From positions 1 through 14,190 of the forward strand of contig CALDPJ010000298.1 in NCBI GenBank assembly GCA_937911795.1: a DNA stretch of 14,190 bases, in the 5' to 3' direction. A program made the position numbers and the translations under genes. The number at the start of each line of letters is the position of its first letter. The stretch's first letter is position 1. Source of the DNA: an uncultured Flavobacteriales bacterium. GTDB lineage: Bacteria > Bacteroidota > Bacteroidia > Flavobacteriales_D > SKUL01. This document shows positions 6,109 through 13,354 of this stretch, one piece after another. The notes below the pieces were generated by a model, which saw only the letters and a list, made by a program, of their open reading frames with translations, was not told the origin of the DNA and did not search any database.

Positions 6109-7590
6109 ATGGAGACAATGGAAAATAATTTATTGATTTACAACACGCTCACCAGAATAAAAGAGGAATTTAAACCCATCAATGCTCCGCATGTGGGGCT
6201 TTATGTATGCGGGCCCACCGTATACAGCGATGTGCACCTGGGGAATGTTCGGTCATTTTTATCATTTGATATAGTTTACCGGTATCTCAGCTTTCTTGGC
6301 TTTAAGGTGCGATATGTCCGTAATATCACCGATGTGGGTCATCTGGTGGATGATGCGGATGAAGGCGAAGATAAAATTGCAAAGAAAGCCCGGCTCGAAG
6401 CCCTGGAGCCCATGGAAATCGTTCAGAAATACACGGTGGGTTTTCACGACGTAATGCGCATTTTTAATATTTTACCTCCTTCCATCGAACCCACTGCTAC
6501 CGGCCACATCATTGAACAAATTGAGATGATTAAGCGCATAATCGATCGGGGCTGGGCATATGAAAATGACGGATCAGTATATTTTGATGTTCGCGCTTAC
6601 AGCGAAGAAAATCCGTACGGACAACTTTCAGGAAGAAACATAGACGAGTTGCAGGCCAACACCCGCGCTCTGGATGGACAGGACCAAAAGCGTGATCCGC
6701 TCGATTTCGCAATCTGGAAAAAGGCCGAGAAAGGCCATATCATGTACTGGCCTTCTCCCTGGGGACAGGGATTTCCGGGATGGCACCTGGAATGCTCGGC
6801 GATGAGCACCAAATATCTGGGTGAAGAATTCGATATTCATGGCGGTGGAATGGATTTGAAGTTTCCGCATCACGAATGTGAAATAGCCCAGAATGTAGGT
6901 GCCAACGGAAAAGCCGGACCGCGCATCTGGATGCATGGAAACATGCTGACGGTGCAGGGTCGGAAAATGGCCAAATCCGAAGGCAACGGTTTTACTCCGG
7001 AAGAATTGATCACCGGGAATCACAAATTGCTCGATCAAGGTTATAGTCCTATGACTGTGCGGTTTTTTATGCTGCAATGTCATTATGCAAGTACGCTGGA
7101 TTTTTCGAACGACGCACTTCGCGCAGCAGAAAAAGGCTACAAACGACTAATGGAAGCGTGGCAGACACTTCAGGAGTTGAATTTTTCTACCCGATCTGCT
7201 GTGGATGTAAAGACTCTGCACGATGAGTGTCGTGCTGCTATGAATGATGATTTCAATACTCCGATCCTAATAGCCAAATTGTTCGAAGCGGTAAAGATGA
7301 TCAACCAGATTAAGGCGGAGACAGTACAGGCAACGGAAGAAGACCTGTCAGGGCTGAAGCAGATTTTCGAAGATTATGTCTTTCAGGTACTCGGCTTTCG
7401 GGAAGAAGAACAGCGTGCAGATGGCGAAGACGGACTTGCCTCCGGCTTGATGGAATTGATTATCCAATTGCGGAAAGGAGCCAGAGAAAACAGGGATTTC
7501 GCCACCGCTGATCAAATCAGAGATGCTCTTTCAACATTAAACATCATCCTTAAAGACGGAAAAGACGGTACCGAATGGAGTAAATCCTGA
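6109..7590 (+). CDS. cysS: Cysteine--tRNA ligase
   Basis: This class I aminoacyl-tRNA synthetase charges tRNA-Cys in the cytosol. The 493-residue protein has the catalytic-core hallmarks: LYVCGPTVYSDVHLGNVRS (31-49), in which HLGN (43-46) stands for the HIGH motif; GWHLECSAM (224-232); HGGGMDLKFPHHECEIAQ (244-261); and KMAKSEGN (286-293) for KMSKS. Zinc ligands inferred by alignment with E. coli are Cys34, Cys229, His254 and Glu258, all present. The DALR-type anticodon-binding helices fill 335-480. Two in-frame ATGs compete: 6109 (METMENNLL) and 6118 (MENNLL). The second agrees better with the usual short N-terminus before the IYNTLTR strand, but neither has a clean ribosome site, so the longer form is given. 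The gene is convergent with mscL, with the two stop codons two bases apart. Confidence 0.97.
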   Translation: METMENNLLIYNTLTRIKEEFKPINAPHVGLYVCGPTVYSDVHLGNVRSFLSFDIVYRYLSFLGFKVRYVRNITDVGHLVDDADEGEDKIAKKARLEALEPMEIVQKYTVGFHDVMRIFNILPPSIEPTATGHIIEQIEMIKRIIDRGWAYENDGSVYFDVRAYSEENPYGQLSGRNIDELQANTRALDGQDQKRDPLDFAIWKKAEKGHIMYWPSPWGQGFPGWHLECSAMSTKYLGEEFDIHGGGMDLKFPHHECEIAQNVGANGKAGPRIWMHGNMLTVQGRKMAKSEGNGFTPEELITGNHKLLDQGYSPMTVRFFMLQCHYASTLDFSNDALRAAEKGYKRLMEAWQTLQELNFSTRSAVDVKTLHDECRAAMNDDFNTPILIAKLFEAVKMINQIKAETVQATEEDLSGLKQIFEDYVFQVLGFREEEQRADGEDGLASGLMELIIQLRKGARENRDFATADQIRDALSTLNIILKDGKDGTEWSKS

Positions 7591-7604
7591 TATTAGGATT
7601 TACT
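7579..7604. terminator. Palindrome spanning the convergent cysS and mscL stop codons
   Basis: AGTAAATCC (7579-7587) and GGATTTACT (7596-7604) are perfect 9-bp inverted arms around an eight-base loop that holds both stop codons (TGA for cysS, TAA for mscL on the minus strand). The arms therefore encode the last three residues, Ser-Lys-Ser, of both proteins. On the plus strand the stem runs into TTTTC, so it may act as a weak terminator for cysS; the minus strand has no T tract. It may also simply block convergent read-through. Confidence 0.65.
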
Positions 7605-8021
7605 TTTCAGGAGATCTCTGATTTCAGTCAAAAGTTCTTCGCTGGATGGCGCTGGAGGAGTAGCATCCACCGGTGACTCTACTTCCTTTTTGCGCAAATC
7701 ACGCATCTGGTTGTAGGTTCTGATTAGCATGAAAATAATAAAGGCGATGATGATAAAATCGATCACTTTTTGAATGAACATTCCGTAGCGGATTTCCACG
7801 CTTTCGGTTATAATTGTTCCATCAGCATCCGCAACACCCTCTTTAAGGACTAAAGACAGGTCAGTAAAATCTACGTTGCCTAATGCCAAGCCAATAGGCG
7901 GCATGATCACATCATTGGTAAAGGAAGTAACAACTGCACCGAATGCACCGGCAACAATAACAGCAACGGCAAGCTCCAGAACATTGCCGCGCATTATAAA
8001 ATCTCTGAATTCTTTTAGCAT
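7593..8021 (-). CDS. mscL: Large-conductance mechanosensitive channel MscL
   Basis: The 142-residue inner-membrane channel opens under high membrane tension to release solutes during hypo-osmotic shock. The N-terminal amphipathic helix and first membrane helix read FRDFIMRGNVLELAVAVIVA and continue to DVIMPPIG (5-43), which is the MscL signature. The periplasmic loop (about 46-77) is acidic (EGVADADG), the second membrane helix is at about 80-103 (FIQKVIDFIIIAFIIFMLI), and a cytoplasmic helix, SSEELLTEIRDLLKS (126-140), closes the pentameric bundle. Length is typical (about 130-150). No Shine-Dalgarno sequence is visible before the ATG at 8021-8019, which is common in Bacteroidota. The gene faces away from polA and converges on cysS; expression is presumably independent of both. 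Confidence 0.97.
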   Translation of the reverse strand: MLKEFRDFIMRGNVLELAVAVIVAGAFGAVVTSFTNDVIMPPIGLALGNVDFTDLSLVLKEGVADADGTIITESVEIRYGMFIQKVIDFIIIAFIIFMLIRTYNQMRDLRKKEVESPVDATPPAPSSEELLTEIRDLLKSKS

Positions 8022-8177
8022 GGTTGATAGTTTAAAGGTTCGATTAACGGAGACAATATAACTATAACTTAAATGAGTTTACCGATTTTTATTCTTACCA
8101 GCTTCATTTTTCGTCACAGGCGCAACCGGGAACTTCTGAAGATTAACCTTAACTTCGAAGCAATAAATTTCTATTTT

Positions 8178-10946
8178 ATGTCAAGCCCTCACCGACTCTA
8201 TCTTATTGATGCCTACGCCCTTATATTCAGAGCGTATTATGCTTTTATCCGCGCTCCAAGAATGAATTCTAAAGGGATGAATACTTCGGCTGTTTTTGGT
8301 TTTACCAATGCCCTTGTAGATGTTCTCAATAATCACAATCCAACCCATATTGCGGTTGCTTTTGATCCTCCGGGCGGCTGTTTTCGCGTGGACGATTATG
8401 CGCTGTACAAAGCCAATCGAGAGGCAACCCCTGAAGATATAAAACGAGCTGTTCCCTACATCAAAGAAATCATCGAGGGATTCCGGATTCCGGTATTTGA
8501 ATCACCGGGTTTTGAAGCAGATGATGTTATCGGTACGCTTGCCCATCAGGCCGCAGCCGAAGGGTTCGAGGTTTTTATGGTAACGCCTGATAAGGATTTT
8601 GCGCAGTTGGTAACGGACAAAATCCGTATTCACCGTCCGGCCAAAAACGGTGGTGGTGTAGAAATTTGGGGTGTGGATGAGGTGAAGAAAAAATTCGAAG
8701 TTAAGGATCCGTTACAGGTAATAGACATCCTCGGAATGTGGGGCGATGCAGCCGATAATATTCCTGGAATACCCGGTGTAGGAGAGAAAACCGCAAAAAA
8801 ACTCGTCGGCGAATACGAAAGCATCGAGGGTTTGCTGGAACACGCCGATGAACTCAAAGGAAAATTGCGCGACAAGGTAAAGGAAAACGCAGCCCAGGCG
8901 TTACTGTCGAAACAATTGGCTACCATCCGCCTGGATGTGCCGGTTCAATTTGATGCCGAAAAGTTAATAATCGAAGCTCCCGATAAGGAAAAGCTTCGCG
9001 CTGTATTTAGTGATCTTGAATTCAGAACACTCAGTGAACGAATCCTCGGCGAACGGTTGGTAGCCGGTGCAGCCGAAGGTGGACAGATGGATTTGTTCAG
9101 TGGAGCGGAAACCATTCCTGAAAACAAAAACGTTGTTTCGGCCCCTGACGTGACCGCGAATTATACCCTGATTGACACAGTTGACAAACGCAAAAAATTT
9201 GTTGCCGAACTCTTAAAACAAAAATCCATTTGTTTCGACACCGAAACGACCGGATTGGATGCCAATGAAGCCGAGCTGGTTGGTGTGGCTTTTTCTTATA
9301 AAATTGGAGAAGGCTATTACGTTCCGATTCCGGATAATCCTAAAGCGGCGCGGATGATACTGGCCGATTTTAAAGAAGTATTTGCGAATGAAAATATTCT
9401 TAAAATCGCCCATAATCTAAAGTATGATCTTACAGTGCTGAAGTGGCATGATGTAGAAATTAAAGGTCCCATTTTCGATACCATGCTCGCGCATTACCTG
9501 CTGGAACCGGATATGCGCCACGGAATGGATCTCCTCGCAGAAACGTACCTCAACTATCGCCCGGTTTCTATTGAGGAATTGATCGGTAAAAAAGGCGTAA
9601 ATCAAAAAACAATGCGCGAAGTGCCCGTGGATGTGGTAAAAGATTATGCCTGCGAGGATGCCGACATAACCTTCCGCTTGTACGAAAGATTTTCTCCTCA
9701 ACTGGATGAAACAAAAACCCGAACGCTTTTTGAAACTATAGAAATGCCGCTTGTTTCGGTGCTGGGGGCAATGGAAACGGCTGGTGTGGCTGTTGATATG
9801 GAACAATTGCGGAGCTACTCCAGTGAATTGGGGTTTGAAATTCTGCAACTGGAAAAAAACATAAAAGAACTCGCAGGCACAGATTTTAATATCGCATCTC
9901 CAAAGCAGTTGGGGGAAATTCTTTTTGATCACCTGAAATTGGTCGACAAACCGAAAAAAACCAAAACCGGACAATACGCAACGGCAGAATCGGTGTTGGA
10001 GACCCTGCGCGGAGAGCACGATATTGTCGACCAGATACTGGAATACCGGCAGGTTGTGAAGCTGAAAAGCACCTATGTGGATACGCTGCCAAATCTTGTC
10101 AATCCCCGAACAGGCCGGATTCACACCACATTTCATCAGGCTGTGGCCGCAACCGGAAGGCTGAGCTCTCAGGGGCCGAATCTTCAAAATATTCCCATCC
10201 GAACCGAGCGCGGCAAGCGGGTACGGGAAGCATTTATTCCAAGAAACGAAGATTATATAATATTGGCTGCCGATTATTCTCAGATCGAACTTCGGGTAAT
10301 TGCCTCCGTAAGTGGTGATCAGGCAATGATTGAAGCCTTTAGAAATGATGAAGATATTCATGCGGCCACAGCGGCTAAAATTTTCGGTGTGCCACTGAAT
10401 GAGGTAACCCGTGAACAACGGAACAATGCCAAAACAGTGAATTTTGGAATCATTTACGGAGTTTCTGCCTTTGGATTGAGCCAGCAAACCAACCTCAGCC
10501 GTTCCGAATCCAGAGAGGTAATTGATTCTTATTTTGCGACATATCCTGGTATTAAAAAGTACATGGATGACCGGATTGCATTTGCAAGAGAAAATGGATT
10601 TGTAGAAACGTTGATGGGGCGTCGCAGATATCTGCGTGACATTAATTCCCGAAATGCTGTAGTGCGTGGGCAGGCCGAGCGAAATGCCATCAATACCCCG
10701 ATCCAGGGTACTGCTGCGGACATCATTAAAAAAGCAATGATTGATTTGCACAGAGAGTTTGAGCGCCAAAATTTTAAATCGAAAATGGTACTTCAGGTGC
10801 ACGATGAACTTGTATTTGACGCACACAAGGATGAACTGGACATTATAGAGCCGGTCATTGTCGAAAAGATGCAACATGCAATGAACCTCGACGTATCTCT
10901 AAAAGTTGAGGTCGGAAGGGGCAAAAACTGGCTCGAAGCACACTAG
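8178..10946 (+). CDS. polA: DNA polymerase I
   Basis: The 922-residue enzyme fills gaps and removes RNA primers in replication and repair. All three domains look active. The 5'-nuclease (1-290) has YLIDAYALIFRAYYAF, FEADDVIGT and the helix-hairpin-helix IPGIPGVGEKTA. The 3'-5' exonuclease (about 325-510) has FDTETTGLD (Asp354, Glu356), AHNLKYD (Asp417) and YACEDAD (Tyr490, Asp494). The polymerase (about 515-922) has DYSQIELR (Asp699), RNNAKTVNFGIIYG (Arg748, Lys752, Phe756, Tyr760) and QVHDELVFD (Asp876, Glu877). The O-helix Phe is the form that favours deoxy over dideoxy substrates. QMDLF at 303-307, in the linker after the nuclease, matches the beta-clamp-binding consensus. I chose the ATG at 8178 (MSSPHRLYLIDAYAL), as the fold begins there; the in-frame ATG at 8073 adds 35 unrelated residues. 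A TAACTTCG box at 8150-8157 is a near match to the -7 consensus. Confidence 0.97.
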   Translation: MSSPHRLYLIDAYALIFRAYYAFIRAPRMNSKGMNTSAVFGFTNALVDVLNNHNPTHIAVAFDPPGGCFRVDDYALYKANREATPEDIKRAVPYIKEIIEGFRIPVFESPGFEADDVIGTLAHQAAAEGFEVFMVTPDKDFAQLVTDKIRIHRPAKNGGGVEIWGVDEVKKKFEVKDPLQVIDILGMWGDAADNIPGIPGVGEKTAKKLVGEYESIEGLLEHADELKGKLRDKVKENAAQALLSKQLATIRLDVPVQFDAEKLIIEAPDKEKLRAVFSDLEFRTLSERILGERLVAGAAEGGQMDLFSGAETIPENKNVVSAPDVTANYTLIDTVDKRKKFVAELLKQKSICFDTETTGLDANEAELVGVAFSYKIGEGYYVPIPDNPKAARMILADFKEVFANENILKIAHNLKYDLTVLKWHDVEIKGPIFDTMLAHYLLEPDMRHGMDLLAETYLNYRPVSIEELIGKKGVNQKTMREVPVDVVKDYACEDADITFRLYERFSPQLDETKTRTLFETIEMPLVSVLGAMETAGVAVDMEQLRSYSSELGFEILQLEKNIKELAGTDFNIASPKQLGEILFDHLKLVDKPKKTKTGQYATAESVLETLRGEHDIVDQILEYRQVVKLKSTYVDTLPNLVNPRTGRIHTTFHQAVAATGRLSSQGPNLQNIPIRTERGKRVREAFIPRNEDYIILAADYSQIELRVIASVSGDQAMIEAFRNDEDIHAATAAKIFGVPLNEVTREQRNNAKTVNFGIIYGVSAFGLSQQTNLSRSESREVIDSYFATYPGIKKYMDDRIAFARENGFVETLMGRRRYLRDINSRNAVVRGQAERNAINTPIQGTAADIIKKAMIDLHREFERQNFKSKMVLQVHDELVFDAHKDELDIIEPVIVEKMQHAMNLDVSLKVEVGRGKNWLEAH

Positions 10947-11038
10947 CAACTCTGAAAGCCGCATTAGTAGTGTAGGACTTCAACAGCAGGATGTTTATAG
11001 TTTGACTTTTTGCTGCAGCGTTACCAACTGAATAAATC

Positions 11039-11046
11039 TATATTTG
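11039..11046 (+). promoter_or_regulatory. Candidate -7 promoter box for the lipoprotein gene
   Basis: TATATTTG is an exact match to TAnnTTTG, 26 nt upstream of the ATG at 11073. A start of transcription a few bases downstream (near 11052) leaves a short leader and excludes the in-frame ATG at 11010. No clear terminator is seen in the 126 nt after polA, so read-through from polA is also possible. Confidence 0.5.
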
Positions 11047-11072
11047 TCGCTATAACCTCTAAAGCACCAGAC

Positions 11073-11993
11073 ATGCGAATTCAAAAACTGGCCAACCTGT
11101 CATTGGCGATAATCGTGAGTATAGGAATGTTATCCGGCTGTCAATGTTCCAACCCCGATAGTCAAAAAGAGATTACCGATGTTGAGACCGACAGCACCGA
11201 TGGTACGAAAGGGGAAGAAAACAAACTCCAGAAAGTACAGGAGATATTTTATACCATTCCGTCTCCAATGGAGATGGCTTCACTGTTGAAAAAGACAGGA
11301 ACTGGTTATGAATCTGGTATGTTGAATGATATCAACAATGTTGTTAAATACACATCTTCCAAACGTCAGGCGTTGAATTTGGGTATTTACGGATCGGATC
11401 TTAGTTATGCCAGTATTTTTAATCAGAATCAGGAGGCTATTATTTATTTGTCGTGCGCCAAACAACTTGCCGACAAACTTGGAGTAACCAATGCCTTCAG
11501 CAACGAAACAATGGATCGGATTGAAATGAATATCGAAAACCGTGATTCTTTATTGGAAATCATTTCAGATTCATTCTATACACTTGACGCCTATTTAAAA
11601 GAGAACGACCGCCAAAATATATCCGCATTGGTAATTACCGGCGGCTGGATTGAAGGTCTGTACCTGGCGACCAGTATTGCGAACGAGCAGGATGAAGTAC
11701 CCGAAGAACTTCGGAAGCGAATTGCCGATCAAAAATATTCCTTAGGAGATTTGATCGAGCTTGTAGAAGGTTATCGCGCAGCAGGTGGTTTGGATGATGT
11801 TCTTGCTGACTTGCAGTCGCTTCAGGAGATCTATGAAAAAATAGAAATCACAACAGAAGATAGTGAAGTCACCACAGATGAATCATCGGGAATGACAATC
11901 ATCGGAGGCGGATCTACCTATGAACTGACGGATGAGCAACTGCAGGAAATTAGCCAACGCGTTAGTGAAATCCGTACTTCATACATTCAATGA
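11073..11993 (+). CDS. Putative lipoprotein, unrecognised family
   Basis: Starting at 11073 the 306-residue protein begins MRIQKLANLSLAIIVSIG and reaches the lipobox LSGC, whose Cys (residue 23) is the expected lipidation site. Residues after it, QCSNPDSQKEITDVETDSTDGTK, form a flexible acidic linker. The rest is mainly predicted helix (DRIEMNIENRDSLLEIISDSFYTLDAYL and similar), including an ITGGWIEGLYLATSI segment around 190-204. A Thr/Ser-rich stretch (TTEDSEVTTDESSGMT) precedes the last helix. I do not recognise a domain. Lack of other membrane helices suggests a periplasm-facing or surface lipoprotein. Its stop codon overlaps the start of the next gene (ATGA), implying translational coupling with the small secreted protein. 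An upstream in-frame ATG at 11010 would bury the signal peptide and lies before the likely promoter. Confidence 0.75.
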   Translation: MRIQKLANLSLAIIVSIGMLSGCQCSNPDSQKEITDVETDSTDGTKGEENKLQKVQEIFYTIPSPMEMASLLKKTGTGYESGMLNDINNVVKYTSSKRQALNLGIYGSDLSYASIFNQNQEAIIYLSCAKQLADKLGVTNAFSNETMDRIEMNIENRDSLLEIISDSFYTLDAYLKENDRQNISALVITGGWIEGLYLATSIANEQDEVPEELRKRIADQKYSLGDLIELVEGYRAAGGLDDVLADLQSLQEIYEKIEITTEDSEVTTDESSGMTIIGGGSTYELTDEQLQEISQRVSEIRTSYIQ

Positions 11994-12439
11994 ACAAACA
12001 CCACCACGATATGAGAACTTTTATTTTTATTACCCTTTTGTTTTTGACCTCGTCAGCGTTCGGGCAATGCAAAAGCTTTACAAAAAACACCTGTCGGCCT
12101 ATGCTGGAAGATTTCGTTCCGAATGAAAACTTCAACAGCACGATGCTTGTACCTGGTGATGAAGCCGAACTTAAACTTACGTTCTACGGTGGACAGGAAT
12201 ACAGATTGCTGGTTTGCGGGCATCCTGTATTGGGCGAACTGGAATTCACAGTTATGGATAAGAAAAAGAATGAACTATATAAAAGGTCTGCTGATAACCC
12301 TGACGCTTTTTTCGATTTCAGACCTGAATCAACCCAACAGATATTGGTAAAAGTGAACGTACCGATGCGGGAAAACCCGAATGAACTCATTCACGAAGGT
12401 TGTGTTAGTATAATGGTGGGATATCGGGAAACGAATTGA
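11990..12439 (+). CDS. Small secreted protein with four cysteines, unrecognised family
   Basis: The 149-residue product has a signal peptide, with hydrophobic core FIFITLLFLTSSAFG (11-25) and probable cleavage before QCKSF. The mature part (about 124 residues) has four cysteines (27, 35, 76, 138) that could form two disulfides, and strand-rich segments such as AELKLTFYGGQEYRLLVCG (60-77), GELEFTVMD and QQILVKVNV, suggesting a compact beta-sandwich. I cannot name a family, though similar conserved proteins of unknown function seem familiar from Bacteroidota. The ATG at 11990 overlaps the lipoprotein stop codon (ATGA); a second in-frame ATG at 12011 (MRTFIFIT) would give a tidier signal peptide. 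The gene is followed by a strong terminator, so it ends the lipoprotein operon. A joint envelope role is inferred only from coupling. Confidence 0.75.
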   Translation: MNKHHHDMRTFIFITLLFLTSSAFGQCKSFTKNTCRPMLEDFVPNENFNSTMLVPGDEAELKLTFYGGQEYRLLVCGHPVLGELEFTVMDKKKNELYKRSADNPDAFFDFRPESTQQILVKVNVPMRENPNELIHEGCVSIMVGYRETN

Positions 12440-12455
12440 ACCCTGAAACATAAAT

Positions 12456-12488
12456 AAAAAAAGCGGAGCTTACGTTCCGCTTTTTTTT
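12456..12488. terminator. Bidirectional rho-independent terminator
   Basis: Seven A residues (12456-12462) and GCGGA (12463-12467) pair with TCCGC (12476-12480) and T8 (12481-12488) around an eight-base loop. The A/T symmetry gives a T tract on both strands. It lies 16 nt after the small secreted protein gene (plus) and 53 nt after the protease gene end (minus), so it serves both converging units. Confidence 0.92.
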
Positions 12489-12541
12489 ATCCGAAATTTT
12501 TTAAAGAACCTTATCTGGTAAAATCTACAGCAATAGATTCA

Positions 12542-13354
12542 TCACCTGATTAGAAGTACACGCTGCACGGATTTTTCACCTGATTCCGTTTCCACAAGTA
12601 GTAAGTATACTCCGGCACCAAAATCACTGGTTTCGATGATATAAGATTCAGTTCCACCACCAAATTTCAGGTTACTTTCTGCCCACACCGTTTGTCCGAC
12701 AGTATTCAGCAACTGCATCTGAAAAGTATAAGATTGCCTGCCATTAATATTTAAGTTGAGATAACCCTGAGCAGGATTAGGGAATACTGTTATAGAGCCG
12801 GAGTTTTGTAGTTCAATCACGTTCACGGTGCTGATACCGTTAATGTTAATATCATCGATGAAGATATTGTTGCCTCCATCACTGTCGAACTGAAATTTGT
12901 ACCTGAAATTACTTACCAAATGATTCATTGAAATATTATCAATGGTTACTGTTTCCCAATGGGAAGGAGAGGATGGAATCCAATAAGAATTGGTATATGA
13001 AACAGTTTCAAAATCATTGTTCCAGATTCCTTTAAGACTCCATGATTCACCACAATTCCCAGAAACCCATAACATCAAACGCTCATTGTTACCGGGATTT
13101 CGACGCGCATACGCGTATTTGAAAGTCATTGTTATTTCAGCGGTAGTATCAGACAGATCTATGGGTTGACTCCAGATTTCACTGACATCACCGGCCGATA
13201 AACTCCTGTTGGGTAACATGAGGGCATGATCGCCCGACGCACCTGAAACTTCATCGTATATAATCCAGGGATGCGTAGTGCCGGTATTTATTACCGACCA
13301 TTTTTCATCCAGGTCTTCTGTGTCTTCAAAATTCTCAGTGTAGGTCAATGGCAC
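12542..13354 (-). CDS. C-terminal part of a secreted M43 protease: jelly-roll-like domain plus T9SS type A sorting tail (frameshifted from its N-terminal part)
   Basis: This 270-codon frame has no ATG or signal peptide; its first possible start is the GTG at 13354-13352. Residues 5-172 (YTENFEDTEDLDEKWSVIN ... FQFDSDGGNNIFIDDININ) look like the MAM/jelly-roll-like domain common in Bacteroidota exoproteins. Residues 188-270 (ITVFPNPAQGYLNLNI ... GVYLLLVE ... VQRVLLIR) form a type A Por secretion tail, which directs export through the type IX system and anchoring or release at the cell surface. The piece directly continues the protease/PKD frame at 13335-14190, which it overlaps by 20 bases in another frame. 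Removing one T of the TTT at 13364-13366 (minus strand) joins them as KV-GVGVPLTYTENFED. It is most likely not translated alone; either a mutation or a sequence error separates it. Confidence 0.8.
   Translation of the reverse strand: MPLTYTENFEDTEDLDEKWSVINTGTTHPWIIYDEVSGASGDHALMLPNRSLSAGDVSEIWSQPIDLSDTTAEITMTFKYAYARRNPGNNERLMLWVSGNCGESWSLKGIWNNDFETVSYTNSYWIPSSPSHWETVTIDNISMNHLVSNFRYKFQFDSDGGNNIFIDDININGISTVNVIELQNSGSITVFPNPAQGYLNLNINGRQSYTFQMQLLNTVGQTVWAESNLKFGGGTESYIIETSDFGAGVYLLLVETESGEKSVQRVLLIR

Noticed and set aside
8073..8177. In-frame extension of DNA polymerase I by 35 residues
   Set aside because: PolA proteins begin a few residues before the YLIDAYALIFRA segment, so the ATG at 8178 fits; the extra residues are unrelated.
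9417..10877. Long minus-strand open frame opposite polA (486 codons)
   Set aside because: Its sequence is the antisense shadow of the polymerase codons, rich in Cys, His and Phe with no domain pattern, and polA is certain on the other strand.
11010..11072. Earlier start for the lipoprotein
   Set aside because: It would place 21 polar residues before the signal peptide, and the -7 box at 11039-11046 lies downstream of it.
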